Of a DNA stretch of 61,920 bases, positions 17,237-26,400 are shown one piece after another. The translations under genes and the position numbers were made by a program. This DNA is from Oscillatoriales cyanobacterium. Lineage in GTDB: Bacteria; Cyanobacteriota; Cyanobacteriia; Cyanobacteriales; Laspinemataceae. How positions within the stretch are numbered: position 1 is the stretch's first letter; each line of letters opens with the position of its first letter. The notes below the pieces were generated by a model, which worked only from the letters and a program-made list of their open reading frames with translations, did not search any database and was not told the origin of the DNA. The stretch is taken from assembly GCA_011390955.1 (NCBI GenBank), contig JAABRM010000044.1, positions 1 through 61,920 of the forward strand. The letters are read 5' to 3'.

Positions 17237-17378
17237 GTAGGGTGCGTTAGGCTGACCAGCCGTAACGCACCAATCAGCATTCCCGTAATAGTAAGTGTTA
17301 ATAGTAGTAGGGTGCGTTAGGCTGACCAGAGATTTACTGAATATAAGCAGAAAATTAATAGTCAGCCGTAACGCACCA
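17237..17378. repeat. Two copies of the TAGGGTGCGTTAGG...CGTAACGCACCA palindrome
   Basis: Copy 1 is at 17237-17273. Copy 2, at 17308-17378, has the same arms but about 36 extra nucleotides in the loop, beginning after GACCAG. Both fall in the short gap between rseP and nth, where I see no other element. Confidence 0.8.
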
Positions 17379-17454
17379 ATCATACCTCCCTTGGTAGTGA
17401 TAGCCTTAAAAATTACGAATCAAGCTAAATTCAATCATTCATCTAATAGATTCT

Positions 17455-18108
17455 ATGAGTATTACTCGAAAATGGGCAGCAAAAGAAAAACGCGCTATTG
17501 AGATATTGATTCGCTTAAAGCGCCTTTATCCAGATGCGAAATGCAGCCTAAACTATGAAACTCCTCTACAATTATTAGTCGCCACAATTCTATCCGCCCA
17601 ATGTACCGATGAACGAGTCAATAAAGTAACCCCCGCATTATTTCAACGGTTTCCTGATGCCCAAGCTTTTGCCGAAGCTGATATCACGGAAATCGAAAAT
17701 TTAGTCCGTTCAACGGGCTTTTATCGCAATAAAGCGAAAAATATTCAAGGAGCTTGTCAAAAGATTGTGGAAAAATTTAAAGGTCAAGTTCCTAAACGCA
17801 TGGAATTATTATTAGAATTACCGGGAGTCGCCCGCAAAACCGCGAATGTAGTATTAGCCAATGCTTATGGCATTAATCAGGGAGTTACGGTGGATACCCA
17901 TGTCAAGCGTTTAAGTAATCGTTTGGGGTTAACCACTCATCAAGACCCGGTAAGAATTGAAAAAGATTTAATTAGATTAATTCCCCAAGAAGATTGGGAA
18001 AATTGGTCAATTCGCTTAATTTATCACGGACGGGCTGTCTGTCAAGCCAGAAAACCTATGTGCGATCGCTGTGATTTAGCGGAACTTTGTCCGTCTAAAA
18101 ATGAATGA
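17455..18108 (+). CDS. nth: Endonuclease III
   Basis: A 217-aa bifunctional DNA glycosylase/AP lyase of base excision repair, removing oxidised pyrimidines. The helix-hairpin-helix ELPGVARKTANVVLANAYG contains the catalytic lysine K128, and the conserved aspartate is D147 in VDTHVKRLSNRLGL. The C-terminal 4Fe-4S loop has cysteines at 196, 203, 206 and 212 (C-x6-C-x2-C-x5-C). Length is normal. The ATG at 17455 is the best start. It is not tightly linked to rseP (247 bp of repeats between). Confidence 0.96.
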   Translation: MSITRKWAAKEKRAIEILIRLKRLYPDAKCSLNYETPLQLLVATILSAQCTDERVNKVTPALFQRFPDAQAFAEADITEIENLVRSTGFYRNKAKNIQGACQKIVEKFKGQVPKRMELLLELPGVARKTANVVLANAYGINQGVTVDTHVKRLSNRLGLTTHQDPVRIEKDLIRLIPQEDWENWSIRLIYHGRAVCQARKPMCDRCDLAELCPSKNE

Positions 18109-18668
18109 GCGATCGCCAACAACCAACAAATTAACACCAATAAATTACCACCAACAAATCACATAATCAACAGCTAACCGACCAGTACCAGCTTTTGATA
18201 AAATATTTAGGATGATTAAAGTATTTCGGTTATGTCAGAAAAACCATATAGCGATCGCGTTATCAAAAAAAGTGATAAAATCGGAATATTATTTACCCAT
18301 AATTATAGGAATAATTAACTATAATATTAGTTAATATAAACTCGAATTAATCTGAATTTTACTTAACAGAATAGATGATTGATGATTGCTACCCGATTGC
18401 TCAAATAAATAGTGATTCTGCCTAATCAAAAGCTAATTAAAGCTTAATGAAAATTTCTGTCATAAATTTTACCAATAAAATTGATAAGATCAAAAAAATC
18501 TCAATTTTTGAGGCTCCCTGAATCGAGCGTCGCCGGTTTTTGATTTTTTGTGTCTCAGGAGTCAATTTATGTCACAATAACTGACATGATTATAGCCATG
18601 AGTGAGTTAGGTCAATCCCAGCCTAAGTCGATTCATGTTAACCCGATGAAAACATCACATTTTATCTT
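18109..18668. other. Long leader region upstream of ktrB
   Basis: 560 bp with no convincing gene (a 28-codon frame from 18232 is too weak to call). Close to ktrB there is a structured segment at 18508-18568, with CTCC(C)TGA and TCAGGAG arms around a GC-rich then T-rich loop. c-di-AMP riboswitches precede potassium transporters in some cyanobacteria, but I do not find the conserved c-di-AMP core here. Confidence 0.4.
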
Positions 18669-20003
18669 ATGACAGTATCCAGAACGATTTGCCTGGGTTT
18701 TCTCTCAATCATCACCATTGGGACGCTTTTACTCTTATTGCCTTGGTCAACCACAGAACCCGGTCTTAGCAACCCGATTACGGCTTTATTTACTGCTACC
18801 TCAGCGGTCTGTGTCACTGGGCTAATCGTCGAAGACACCGGGACTTATTATACAGGATTTGGACAATTAGTAATTGTCATCCTGATTCAGTTGGGGGGCT
18901 TAGGTTATATGACCGCCTCTACGTTTCTCCTATTATTGCTAGGGCGAAAGTTTAGACTCAAAGAAAAGTTGGCCATTCAACAATCTTTCGATCGACCCGG
19001 AATGGCTGGAGTGTTGTATTTAGTGAAATCAATTATTGCCACCACGCTGATTCTAGAAATTAGCGGCATTATGTTACTCATGCTAGTGTTTAGTCGAGAT
19101 TATGGCCAACCATTAGCCCTTTGGCTATCGGTTTTCCACAGTATCAGCGCCTTTAACAATGCTGGATTTAGCGTATTTTCTGATAGCCTAGTCCAGTATG
19201 CGCGATCGCCTTTAGTCAACCTAGTAATTACCCTGTTGATTATTATCGGCGGGATTGGTTATCAAGTAATGATGGAATCTTATTATTGGATGCGCGATCG
19301 CCTAGCCGGTAATTCAGAACGTCGCGTATTTTCTCTCCACTTTAAAATTGCCACCACCACCACAATTTTTTTACTGGTGTTCGGCACTGTAATCTTTTTC
19401 ATCATAGAATTCAGCAATCCCCAAACCTGGGGCAGTTTCAACTTTGGCGAAAAAATATTAGCCGCTTGGTTTCAATCTGTCACCACCCGTACCGCTGGAT
19501 TTAATACCATTGATATTGGTCAGATGACTTCCGCTGGATTGCATATCACCATTCTTTTAATGTTTATCGGTGCATCTCCAGGCAGTACCGGCGGCGGGAT
19601 TAAAACCACCACTTTTCGAGTATTACTGAATACAGCCCAAACCGTTGTGCAAGGGCGGCAACAAGTCCTGAGTTACCAAAGGCAAATTCCCATCGAGTTA
19701 GTTTTCAAAGCGGTGGGAGTCATCGTCACTTCTATTTTGATAGTTATGGCCGGAACGATAATGATTTGCATTAGCGATCCGAATATTCCCGGCATCAAAA
19801 TTTTGTTTGAAGTGGTTTCTGCTTTTGCTACCGTCGGCTTGTCTACAGGAATTACCGCGAGTTTGTCTGCTTTTGCCAAACTAATTTTAATTCTCATTAT
19901 GTATGTGGGTCGAGTCGGTCTATTATTAATACTCAATGCCATCATTGGAGAAGCGAAACCCACGAACGTTCGTTATCCCGAAGAAGAACTCTTAGTGGGT
20001 TAA
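18669..20003 (+). CDS. ktrB: Ktr/Trk potassium transporter membrane subunit
   Basis: A 444-aa polytopic membrane protein of the Trk/Ktr/HKT superfamily, taking up K+ (often coupled to Na+). The four pore-loop repeats are visible: TATSAVCVTGL, FNNAGFSVFSDSL, TRTAGFNTIDIG and FATVGLSTGITAS, each with the selectivity glycine. The conserved loop GASPGSTGGGIKTTTF is present. The length matches bacterial KtrB. The partner ktrA starts 73 bp downstream on the same strand. The ATG at 18669 has no clear ribosome site, suggesting leader-controlled translation or an unusual start. Confidence 0.94.
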   Translation: MTVSRTICLGFLSIITIGTLLLLLPWSTTEPGLSNPITALFTATSAVCVTGLIVEDTGTYYTGFGQLVIVILIQLGGLGYMTASTFLLLLLGRKFRLKEKLAIQQSFDRPGMAGVLYLVKSIIATTLILEISGIMLLMLVFSRDYGQPLALWLSVFHSISAFNNAGFSVFSDSLVQYARSPLVNLVITLLIIIGGIGYQVMMESYYWMRDRLAGNSERRVFSLHFKIATTTTIFLLVFGTVIFFIIEFSNPQTWGSFNFGEKILAAWFQSVTTRTAGFNTIDIGQMTSAGLHITILLMFIGASPGSTGGGIKTTTFRVLLNTAQTVVQGRQQVLSYQRQIPIELVFKAVGVIVTSILIVMAGTIMICISDPNIPGIKILFEVVSAFATVGLSTGITASLSAFAKLILILIMYVGRVGLLLILNAIIGEAKPTNVRYPEEELLVG

Positions 20004-20076
20004 TGGTAGTGGGTTAATAAGACAGTAAACTTTCGCTAATGCCAGCTAAATTCTAGAGAAGTTATTAGGAGAATCA

Positions 20077-20775
20077 ATGGTAAATTTATCCTCCCTCAGT
20101 TTTCTGCGTAATCTGCGTAACGATAATAAACAATTTGCCGTAATTGGTTTAGGGCGGTTTGGTCGGGCTGTATCATCAACTTTACATGGTTTAGGATATG
20201 AAGTTCTCGCCGTGGATACCGATGAAACCAAAGTGAATCAAGCCTTAAAGGATCAAATCGCCTCTCATGCCATGCAACTGGACACGACGGATCCCAGTTC
20301 TTTAACTGATGCGGGACTGTTTGAGTTTGATGTGGTCATTGTAGCCATTGGTAATTACCTCGCCCAAAGTATTATTACCACTTTGAACTTAAAAGAATTG
20401 GGTGTCAAGCAAGTAGTGGCCAAAGCCTCTTCAGAAATTCACATGAAACTGCTGAATAAAGTGGGCGCCGATCATGTAGTTTTTCCCGAAAGAGAAATGG
20501 GATGTGAACTCGCCCGCAGTCTGACAAAACCTAGACTTTTAGATCAGTTTGAACTCGATCCCAATCATAGTATTGTGGAAATGCTAGTTCCTGCCCAATT
20601 TCATGGGAAAACCATTGCTGAATTAGAACTGAGAAATCGGTTTGGCATTAATGTGCTGGCGGTGGGTTATGACGAAAATTTGGAAATTAATCCGCCGCCA
20701 AATAAACGCATGGAAAAAGGCACCATGATGGTGGTAATTGGAGCCAATAAAGATATCGATCGCATCCCCTTGTAG
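20077..20775 (+). CDS. ktrA: Ktr potassium transporter regulatory (RCK) subunit
   Basis: A 232-aa cytoplasmic RCK protein gating KtrB. An N-terminal Rossmann domain has GLGRFG at 24-29, an acidic strand end VLAVDTDE, and a nucleotide-binding pattern expected for ATP/ADP or NAD(H). The C-terminal RCK_C domain begins around residue 155 (HSIVEMLVPAQFHGKTIAEL). The ATG at 20077 has the ribosome site AGGAGAA. It closes the ktrBA operon, terminated by the palindrome at 20787-20827. Confidence 0.94.
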   Translation: MVNLSSLSFLRNLRNDNKQFAVIGLGRFGRAVSSTLHGLGYEVLAVDTDETKVNQALKDQIASHAMQLDTTDPSSLTDAGLFEFDVVIVAIGNYLAQSIITTLNLKELGVKQVVAKASSEIHMKLLNKVGADHVVFPEREMGCELARSLTKPRLLDQFELDPNHSIVEMLVPAQFHGKTIAELELRNRFGINVLAVGYDENLEINPPPNKRMEKGTMMVVIGANKDIDRIPL

Positions 20776-20786
20776 TTAACTCTAGT

Positions 20787-20827
20787 TAACTGTAGGGTGG
20801 GCAATGCCCACCCTACAGTTATTTTTT
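20787..20827 (+). terminator. Terminator of ktrBA built from a dispersed palindrome
   Basis: A perfect 16-bp stem (20787-20802 with 20806-20821), loop AAT, followed by TTTTTT. It is the longest copy of the GTAGGGTGGGCAATGCCCACCCTAC family in the window and sits between convergent genes, so it may also protect the transcript of the 20826 gene. Confidence 0.85.
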
Positions 20828-21287
20828 AACTAATTTCTGGGTCTAAAACGATCTCAGTTTGATGGATTAAATCCTCAAAAGATAGAATAAATTTACTCCG
20901 AGAATAACCCCCGACTAGACTTTTCATTAAAGACCTTTGCATTTGGCTAGTCATTTGCCATAAAATTTGACGGGTGGGTTTAATCAAAGTTTGCCACAAA
21001 TAAAATAATGTGACTTCAATATATTCCTCTATGGTTCGCAAATCATCAAACATCATCCGACGCATCAATAGCGTTGGTTTTATCCCCTGAAAACTCTTGG
21101 CTTGGTTTTTAAGTTGATGCCAAAACCCCCCACGAGATGATTTTGCTTTTTGCTGGTTCACCAAGACACTCACCGTTGGCCGATCCGTTACTTCATCCCC
21201 AACCATTTCTGGTGAAATGAATAAGGGCAGTGGTAAGGTCAGCCATAAAACTAAAAATCCAATAATAATTCCCCGAAAAATCCCCAT
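20826..21287 (-). CDS. Membrane-anchored protein, unknown
   Basis: A 153-aa protein from ATG 21287. Residues 4-24 form a hydrophobic signal anchor (FRGIIIGFLVLWLTLPLPLF). The rest is basic and helical, with MRRMMFDDLRTIEEYIEVTL and TRQILWQMTSQMQRSLMKSL. There are no cysteines or catalytic motifs. I do not recognise the family. It converges with ktrA, whose terminator hairpin abuts this gene's stop codon. Reading-frame quality and the N-terminal helix support a real gene. Confidence 0.6.
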   Translation of the reverse strand: MGIFRGIIIGFLVLWLTLPLPLFISPEMVGDEVTDRPTVSVLVNQQKAKSSRGGFWHQLKNQAKSFQGIKPTLLMRRMMFDDLRTIEEYIEVTLFYLWQTLIKPTRQILWQMTSQMQRSLMKSLVGGYSRSKFILSFEDLIHQTEIVLDPEIS

Positions 21288-21552
21288 AGCAAAATAGACC
21301 CATGACTAGAAAAAGAAATGGGACTCCGAATAGTCCTGTAAGAAAGTCACTTGATTTTCCCAGGATGGCTGTGTTTAATGCGATCGCTTCTCACCGCCAT
21401 TTAGTCAATCTAGCCCCCTGCTGACCCATAGACGATCAACATCTATTTGCCGAATTTTCCCGTCTTCATCTGCGTTGATTGGACTAGGTAAGGCTATCTT
21501 GACTGACGTTTATTCCTGTGCTTTCTGGGTGACAGAAGCAAATTACCCACTC

Positions 21553-21575
21553 AACTTACCCTCGGTAAGTTTTTG
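21553..21575 (+). terminator. Terminator-like hairpin without an upstream gene
   Basis: AACTTACC / GGTAAGTT, 8 bp perfect stem with a CTC loop, followed by TTTTG on the plus strand. The nearest upstream plus-strand gene is ktrA, which already has its own terminator. Confidence 0.6.
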
Positions 21576-21990
21576 TCTTACAGTGATCCAAATCTCATCG
21601 TTTCTCGTTCCAGATCCGATGGCCGGATGTTAAGCCCTCTTTTTTGATTATAACCCTTTTTATAAATTTATTGGGATCGCGGGATAAAAATTGTGCAAAA
21701 TTTATTTTTTTACTGCCAAAATTATTACAAATAAATTTTAGATCGGCAAACGGTGAAAGGGAACTTGTGGAGTTGAGCCTGTGGGGCCGCCATCGGCCGC
21801 CATCGGAGCGGAGTGGCCGCCAATCGAGCTTCAGGTGCAGAGGAGCTTCAGGAGCAGAGGATCCGCCATCGAGCCGCCATCGAGCCCGCCATCATCCGCC
21901 AATCGAGCAGAGGAGCTTCAGGTGCAGAGGAGCTTCAGGTGCAGAACAAATAACCAACAACAACCAACAACCAAAGAATCCCTACCCAAC

Positions 21991-22081
21991 AACAATCAAC
22001 AATCAACAATCAACAATCAACAATCAACAATCAACAATCAACAATCAACAATCAACAATCAACAATCAACAATCAACAATC
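21991..22081. repeat. Thirteen tandem copies of the heptamer AACAATC
   Basis: Perfect 7-bp periodicity over 91 bp. It is flanked on the left by related CAACAACCAA sequence. Confidence 0.9.
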
Positions 22082-22165
22082 AACGATTGTAAAGAATTGT
22101 AACAAGTATGGGGGGTTTTACCCCTCGTATGGTAAATTAATTTCATGTAGATGCACCCTGATGGC

Positions 22166-22192
22166 AAACGCCCTTTTGTGGGCGTTTTTTTT
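22166..22192 (+). terminator. Strong rho-independent terminator upstream of the EI24 gene
   Basis: AAACGCCC/GGGCGTTT, 8-bp perfect stem with a TTTTGT loop, then a run of T. No plus-strand gene precedes it within 1.3 kb, so it may end a small RNA or act as an attenuator for the gene at 22357. Confidence 0.75.
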
Positions 22193-22356
22193 GCCCTTCG
22201 GTCAGCCAGAGGCTTTTTGCTAGAGAAGCCGGACAGGAGCACCCAGAAAAATCCGCAGCAAACCAGGGTAAAGAAAGACCTCGCAAAGATTTACACTAAA
22301 GATTTACACTGGAGAGACAAAAAATTTTTGTACTCCCTAGATTTCATAAGCATTGG

Positions 22357-23238
22357 ATGACAGAACCCCAAACCCCTGAACCAATTTCCTCCCAACAGCG
22401 ATCGCCTCGTGGCTTGCGACCTCGTGGCTTTGGATTAATTGCCGGAGCGACTTACCCATTCCGCACTCTGATATTTTTGCGGCACAACCCGAAACTGTTG
22501 CAATACATCGTCATTCCCATCCTGGTAAATTTCATCACCGGGATTCTGCTTTATGTAGGTTTGTTGTTTCCCGGTTTAAATCAGATTGATGCCCTGGTAG
22601 GGAGTCTGTCTGGTTGGATCGAAAGCTTAATCGCTAATCTTCCCCCTTGGTTAGGGGCTTTGACGATCATTGCGGTGGCGATCGGTTGGTTACTCCGGTT
22701 AGTGCTCGTGGCAGGATTGCTGATTTTAATTGGCTTGCTGGTGTTACAAATTGGCAGCATCCTCGGTGCCCCTTGGTACGGTCAACTGTCTGAGCAAATC
22801 GAGAAACTGCGGACAGGTCAGCTACCACCAATGGCAGAGGGAATGAGTGCTTTGCTGCGCGATATTTGGCGAGCATTGATGTTTGAAATTAAAAAATTGC
22901 TGTTCGCTGGGGGATTCGGGATGCTGTTATTTTTGCTGAATTTTTTAATCCCCATTGGCGGTACGGTGGTGGCGACGATTATTGGCGTAGGGGTTGCGGC
23001 AACTTTGGTTTGTTTAGATTTTTTTGATGGGCCTTTGGAACGTCGCCGTTTAAGTTTTCGGCAAAAATTGAAGATTGTGTTTGGTCATTTACCCGCTAGT
23101 GGTAGTTTTGCCTTGGTTTGTCTTTTTTTAATTAGTGTTCCCGTGTTAAATCTGTTGGTTATCCCTATTTGTGTAGCTTCGGGAACTCTGTTTTTCTGCG
23201 ATCGCATATGGCCTAATTTGTTAGCAAATCGGCCATAA
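22357..23238 (+). CDS. EI24-domain membrane protein (CysZ-like)
   Basis: A 293-aa polytopic protein with a cytoplasmic N-terminus rich in Arg/Pro and at least four long hydrophobic spans, about residues 50-70, 100-135, 185-220 and 260-285. The segment RGFGLIAGATYPFRTLIFLR and the later GPLERRRLSFRQKLKIVFGH match the EI24/CysZ family. CysZ imports sulfate in E. coli; cyanobacterial relatives have no proven substrate, so I leave the function open. The start ATG 22357 has no clear ribosome site. A terminator-like hairpin lies 165 bp upstream. It appears to be a single-gene unit. Confidence 0.8.
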   Translation: MTEPQTPEPISSQQRSPRGLRPRGFGLIAGATYPFRTLIFLRHNPKLLQYIVIPILVNFITGILLYVGLLFPGLNQIDALVGSLSGWIESLIANLPPWLGALTIIAVAIGWLLRLVLVAGLLILIGLLVLQIGSILGAPWYGQLSEQIEKLRTGQLPPMAEGMSALLRDIWRALMFEIKKLLFAGGFGMLLFLLNFLIPIGGTVVATIIGVGVAATLVCLDFFDGPLERRRLSFRQKLKIVFGHLPASGSFALVCLFLISVPVLNLLVIPICVASGTLFFCDRIWPNLLANRP

Positions 23239-23401
23239 TTTAAATAAAATCGATGGGTTATTTAAGCAAAAAAATCATCATAAAAAATAAATAAATCAAC
23301 CAGGCTTTTAGAGTTAATTTATCCAGAAAAAATGGTCGGGTTAATCCATTGATTAACCCGACCAAAATCTATTATGAGTTAAATATCAAACCGATAGATG
23401 T

Positions 23402-26400
23402 TTAGATATCTAAATCAGTGAAATTTAGGTGTTTACTGTGTTGTTCAATAAAATCCCGACGCGGCCCGACGCGATCGCCCATTAAAATGGTAAAGATGCG
23501 ATCGGCTTCGGCAGCATCTTCAATCTCTACCCGTTTCAGAGTGCGAGTTTCTGGGTTCATGGTTGTTTCCCAAAGTTGTTGTGGCATCATTTCACCTAAC
23601 CCTTTAAACCGCTGAATTGTATAGTTGGCATTCGGCGGCAATTGGGCTAAATGTTCTTGCAACTCGCGATCGCTGTAGCAATACACATGACTGCGACCGC
23701 GTTCTACCTTATACAAAGGAGGACAAGCAATATACACATAACCTTGGTCTACCAAATCCCGTTGATAGCGATAGAAAAAGGTCAATAATAAGGTACGGAT
23801 GTGGGCTCCATCTACATCAGCGTCAGTCATAATTATGACACGGTGATAACGCAGTTGATCTGGGTTAAATTCTTCCCCTTTAATCCCCAAACCTATAGCA
23901 GAAATCAGCGATTGAATTTCGTTATTTTTGTAAATTTTCGCATCGTCGGTTTTTTCAATGTTGAGGATTTTCCCCCGTAGCGGGAGAATCGCTTGGAATC
24001 GGCGATCGCGCCCTTGTTTAGCACTGTTGTGAACAAATATCCCACTGGCTAAAGCAAAGTTATGGGTGTTGGGAACTTCGATATCATAAACATCAAATCG
24101 TTCCTCCATTGGTTCCACCGAAATAATCTGATGGTTGTAGTTGCGAATAGCATCCCGCGCCCGGACATCATCCCCATCAAAATAGCGATCGCAAAATGTT
24201 TTAAACGTCAACAGAGAGTGATCTTTTTGACACTTACGGTATGACTCATAAGTTTCCACATCCATATAACCGCAATAGGTGTGAACTTTCTTTAAAGCTT
24301 CAATAGTTTTGCGGTAATAGGTTTTATCCAACGCCTCACGACGCTTGCTGCGAAACTCTGGAGTCCATTGCTCCTTGGTTTTTTCCCGGCGCCATGCCAG
24401 CAAATCCTCGTCTTTCCATTGCTCCTTAGCCATCTGTGAATACTGTTCCCGCAGATGGGGATGATAAGCAAAATACTCCCGCACTCGTTGGGCTTGCTCC
24501 TCACGATGGGCTGGATCGCTCCAATACTCCCGCTGTGCCCGGTCAAGTTGTTCGCGATTTTCCAAGCGGTAGGATTCGTTACTATCATAAAACTCTCGCC
24601 ACTTAGCCATCATATAGGCTTTATGTTCTGGGGATTCCCACAGAGCCTTTGAGTTGGCTGAAAGCATCTCTCGCGTGTCCGGTCGAAGCATCCGCTCGCT
24701 CATCATAGCCCGAAACTCTGGACTCTGATGAATGCGTCGGCTCTTTTCGATCACATCTGGACGATGCAATGTTTTTTCCAGATGAGCCCGATGGAGGGCT
24801 AAATGTTCTTGCTCTGGAAGTCGCTGAATATTGGTCGGATTATTGTTCAGCTTGTTGAAATCTACATGATGTCGGTGGTTGCCATCTGAAGCTTGATAAA
24901 CCTTATGTTCCAGATTATAAAAATCCGCCAACAGATGAGTATAGATCCAATCATTGCGCTTCGGACTCCAAACCATTTCATACCCCTTCAACCCCGTGCC
25001 GTTCTTATTTTTTTCAGAAAGACACTGATAAAAAGGCATCAAATGATCGTCCCGTGTCAGGGAAGCTGCTGGTTTATAAGTCCCATCGCGCAACATAAAT
25101 GGATGATCGGGAGTGCAGACGATCGTTTCCCCACTGTCCAATGTCACCTTAACTACTTCCGCATTGGCCTTAGTCATCCGAGCGTTAATAATCCGCTCCA
25201 CCGCAATGTTACCATCATGCCGAATGGTGTAGCAGAAATGTTCTTTCCCCGCTGCCTGTTCCTCAACCAACTCTTTAAAGCTCAAACAACGCCCATCAGT
25301 TAATACAAGTTCAGTTTCTCCAAAAAAACAGCCACTGGCGCTGTCGCCTTCCACGAGATATATCTCACTTTCTGAGGCTTCTTTGGAGCTACAATCGGCC
25401 AATTTACCGGGCAGTGGAGACGACTCCAGCACTGACTTTCGGCGGACTTGTTCCCGGGCGAGACGTGCTGCTTCAGCGGCTTTAAATGCTTGGATCGCTT
25501 TATCTAAAATGGCATCCGCAATATGGGGGCGAAAATCCAGATACTCGGTAAGAACTTGAGCCACCAGAGAATCAACAATCCCCCGAACTTCTGTATTTCC
25601 CAACTTGGTCTTGGTTTGACCTTCAAATTCCGGGTCTGGCACCTTCACGGAAATCACAGCGGTTAAACCTTCCCGGATATTTTCACCGCCCAGGTTGGCA
25701 TCTTTCTCTTTCAGTTTGCCGCGTTTCCGGGCGACGTTATTCATGCTGCGGGTCAACACCGCCTTCAGACCTTCTAAGTGAGTGCCGCCATCAATAGTGC
25801 GAATATTGTTGGCAAAACCCAGTAGGTTATCGTTGTAAGCATCGGTACACCATTGCAACGCCACTTCTACTTGGACATTGTTGCGATCGCCGGAAATGTA
25901 AATAATCTCCTCATGTAGGGGAGTTTTCTCCCGGTTCATATAGGCGACATATTCCTGAATGCCGCCCTCATAACAGTAGCTTTCGACGTGGGGTTCATTC
26001 GTACCCAACAACTCCAAGCGATTGTCTGTAAAAGTAATTTTCACCCCGGCATTCAGATAAGCCAGTTCCCGAATCCGTCCGGCAATGGTTTTATAATCAA
26101 ACTCAATGCCGGTGGTGAAAATTGTTGTGTCTGGCAGAAAGCAAACCGAGGTGCCGGTGCGGTTTTCTTTGTAAGGCTGGGCTTCCAGTTCCCCGACGGG
26201 TTTGCCTCGTTCGTAGCGTTGATTATGGACTTTGTTCTCCCGCCATACGGTAACTTCGACCCATTCGGACAAGGCATTGACCACGGAGACGCCCACCCCG
26301 TGTAAACCACCGGAGACTTTATAACCGCCACCGCCAAATTTACCGCCCGCATGGAGCACGGTCATCACCGTTTCTAGGGCAGATTTGCCGGTTTTAGAAT

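Larger units (their letters stand above)
21288..22356. other. 1.07-kb gene-poor region with repeats and two terminator-like hairpins
   Basis: No protein gene can be supported. In order it holds: a 34-codon open stretch on the minus strand (21408-21509) without a start; a hairpin with T-run at 21553-21575; a GC-rich degenerate repeat block at 21780-21950 (units like GGAGCTTCAGGTGCAGAG); 13 heptamers at 21991-22081; and a strong terminator at 22166-22192. Frames crossing 21644-22102 are repeat translations. One or two small RNAs on the plus strand are possible. Confidence 0.55.

Noticed and set aside
18109-18668. c-di-AMP riboswitch before ktrB
   Set aside because: Expected from the gene, but I cannot find the conserved core of that riboswitch in the leader.
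21408-21509. 34-codon open stretch on the minus strand ending DRLWVSRGLD
   Set aside because: It looks protein-like but has no start codon and no continuation upstream (TAA at 21510-21512); too short to call even as a remnant.
21644-22102. Overlapping plus-strand frames of 152 and 103 codons
   Set aside because: They are translations of the GC-rich degenerate repeat block and the heptamer array (NNQQSTI repeats) and show no protein-like composition.
22151-22360. Plus-strand 69-codon frame before the EI24 gene
   Set aside because: It spans a strong terminator hairpin and overlaps the start of the real gene.
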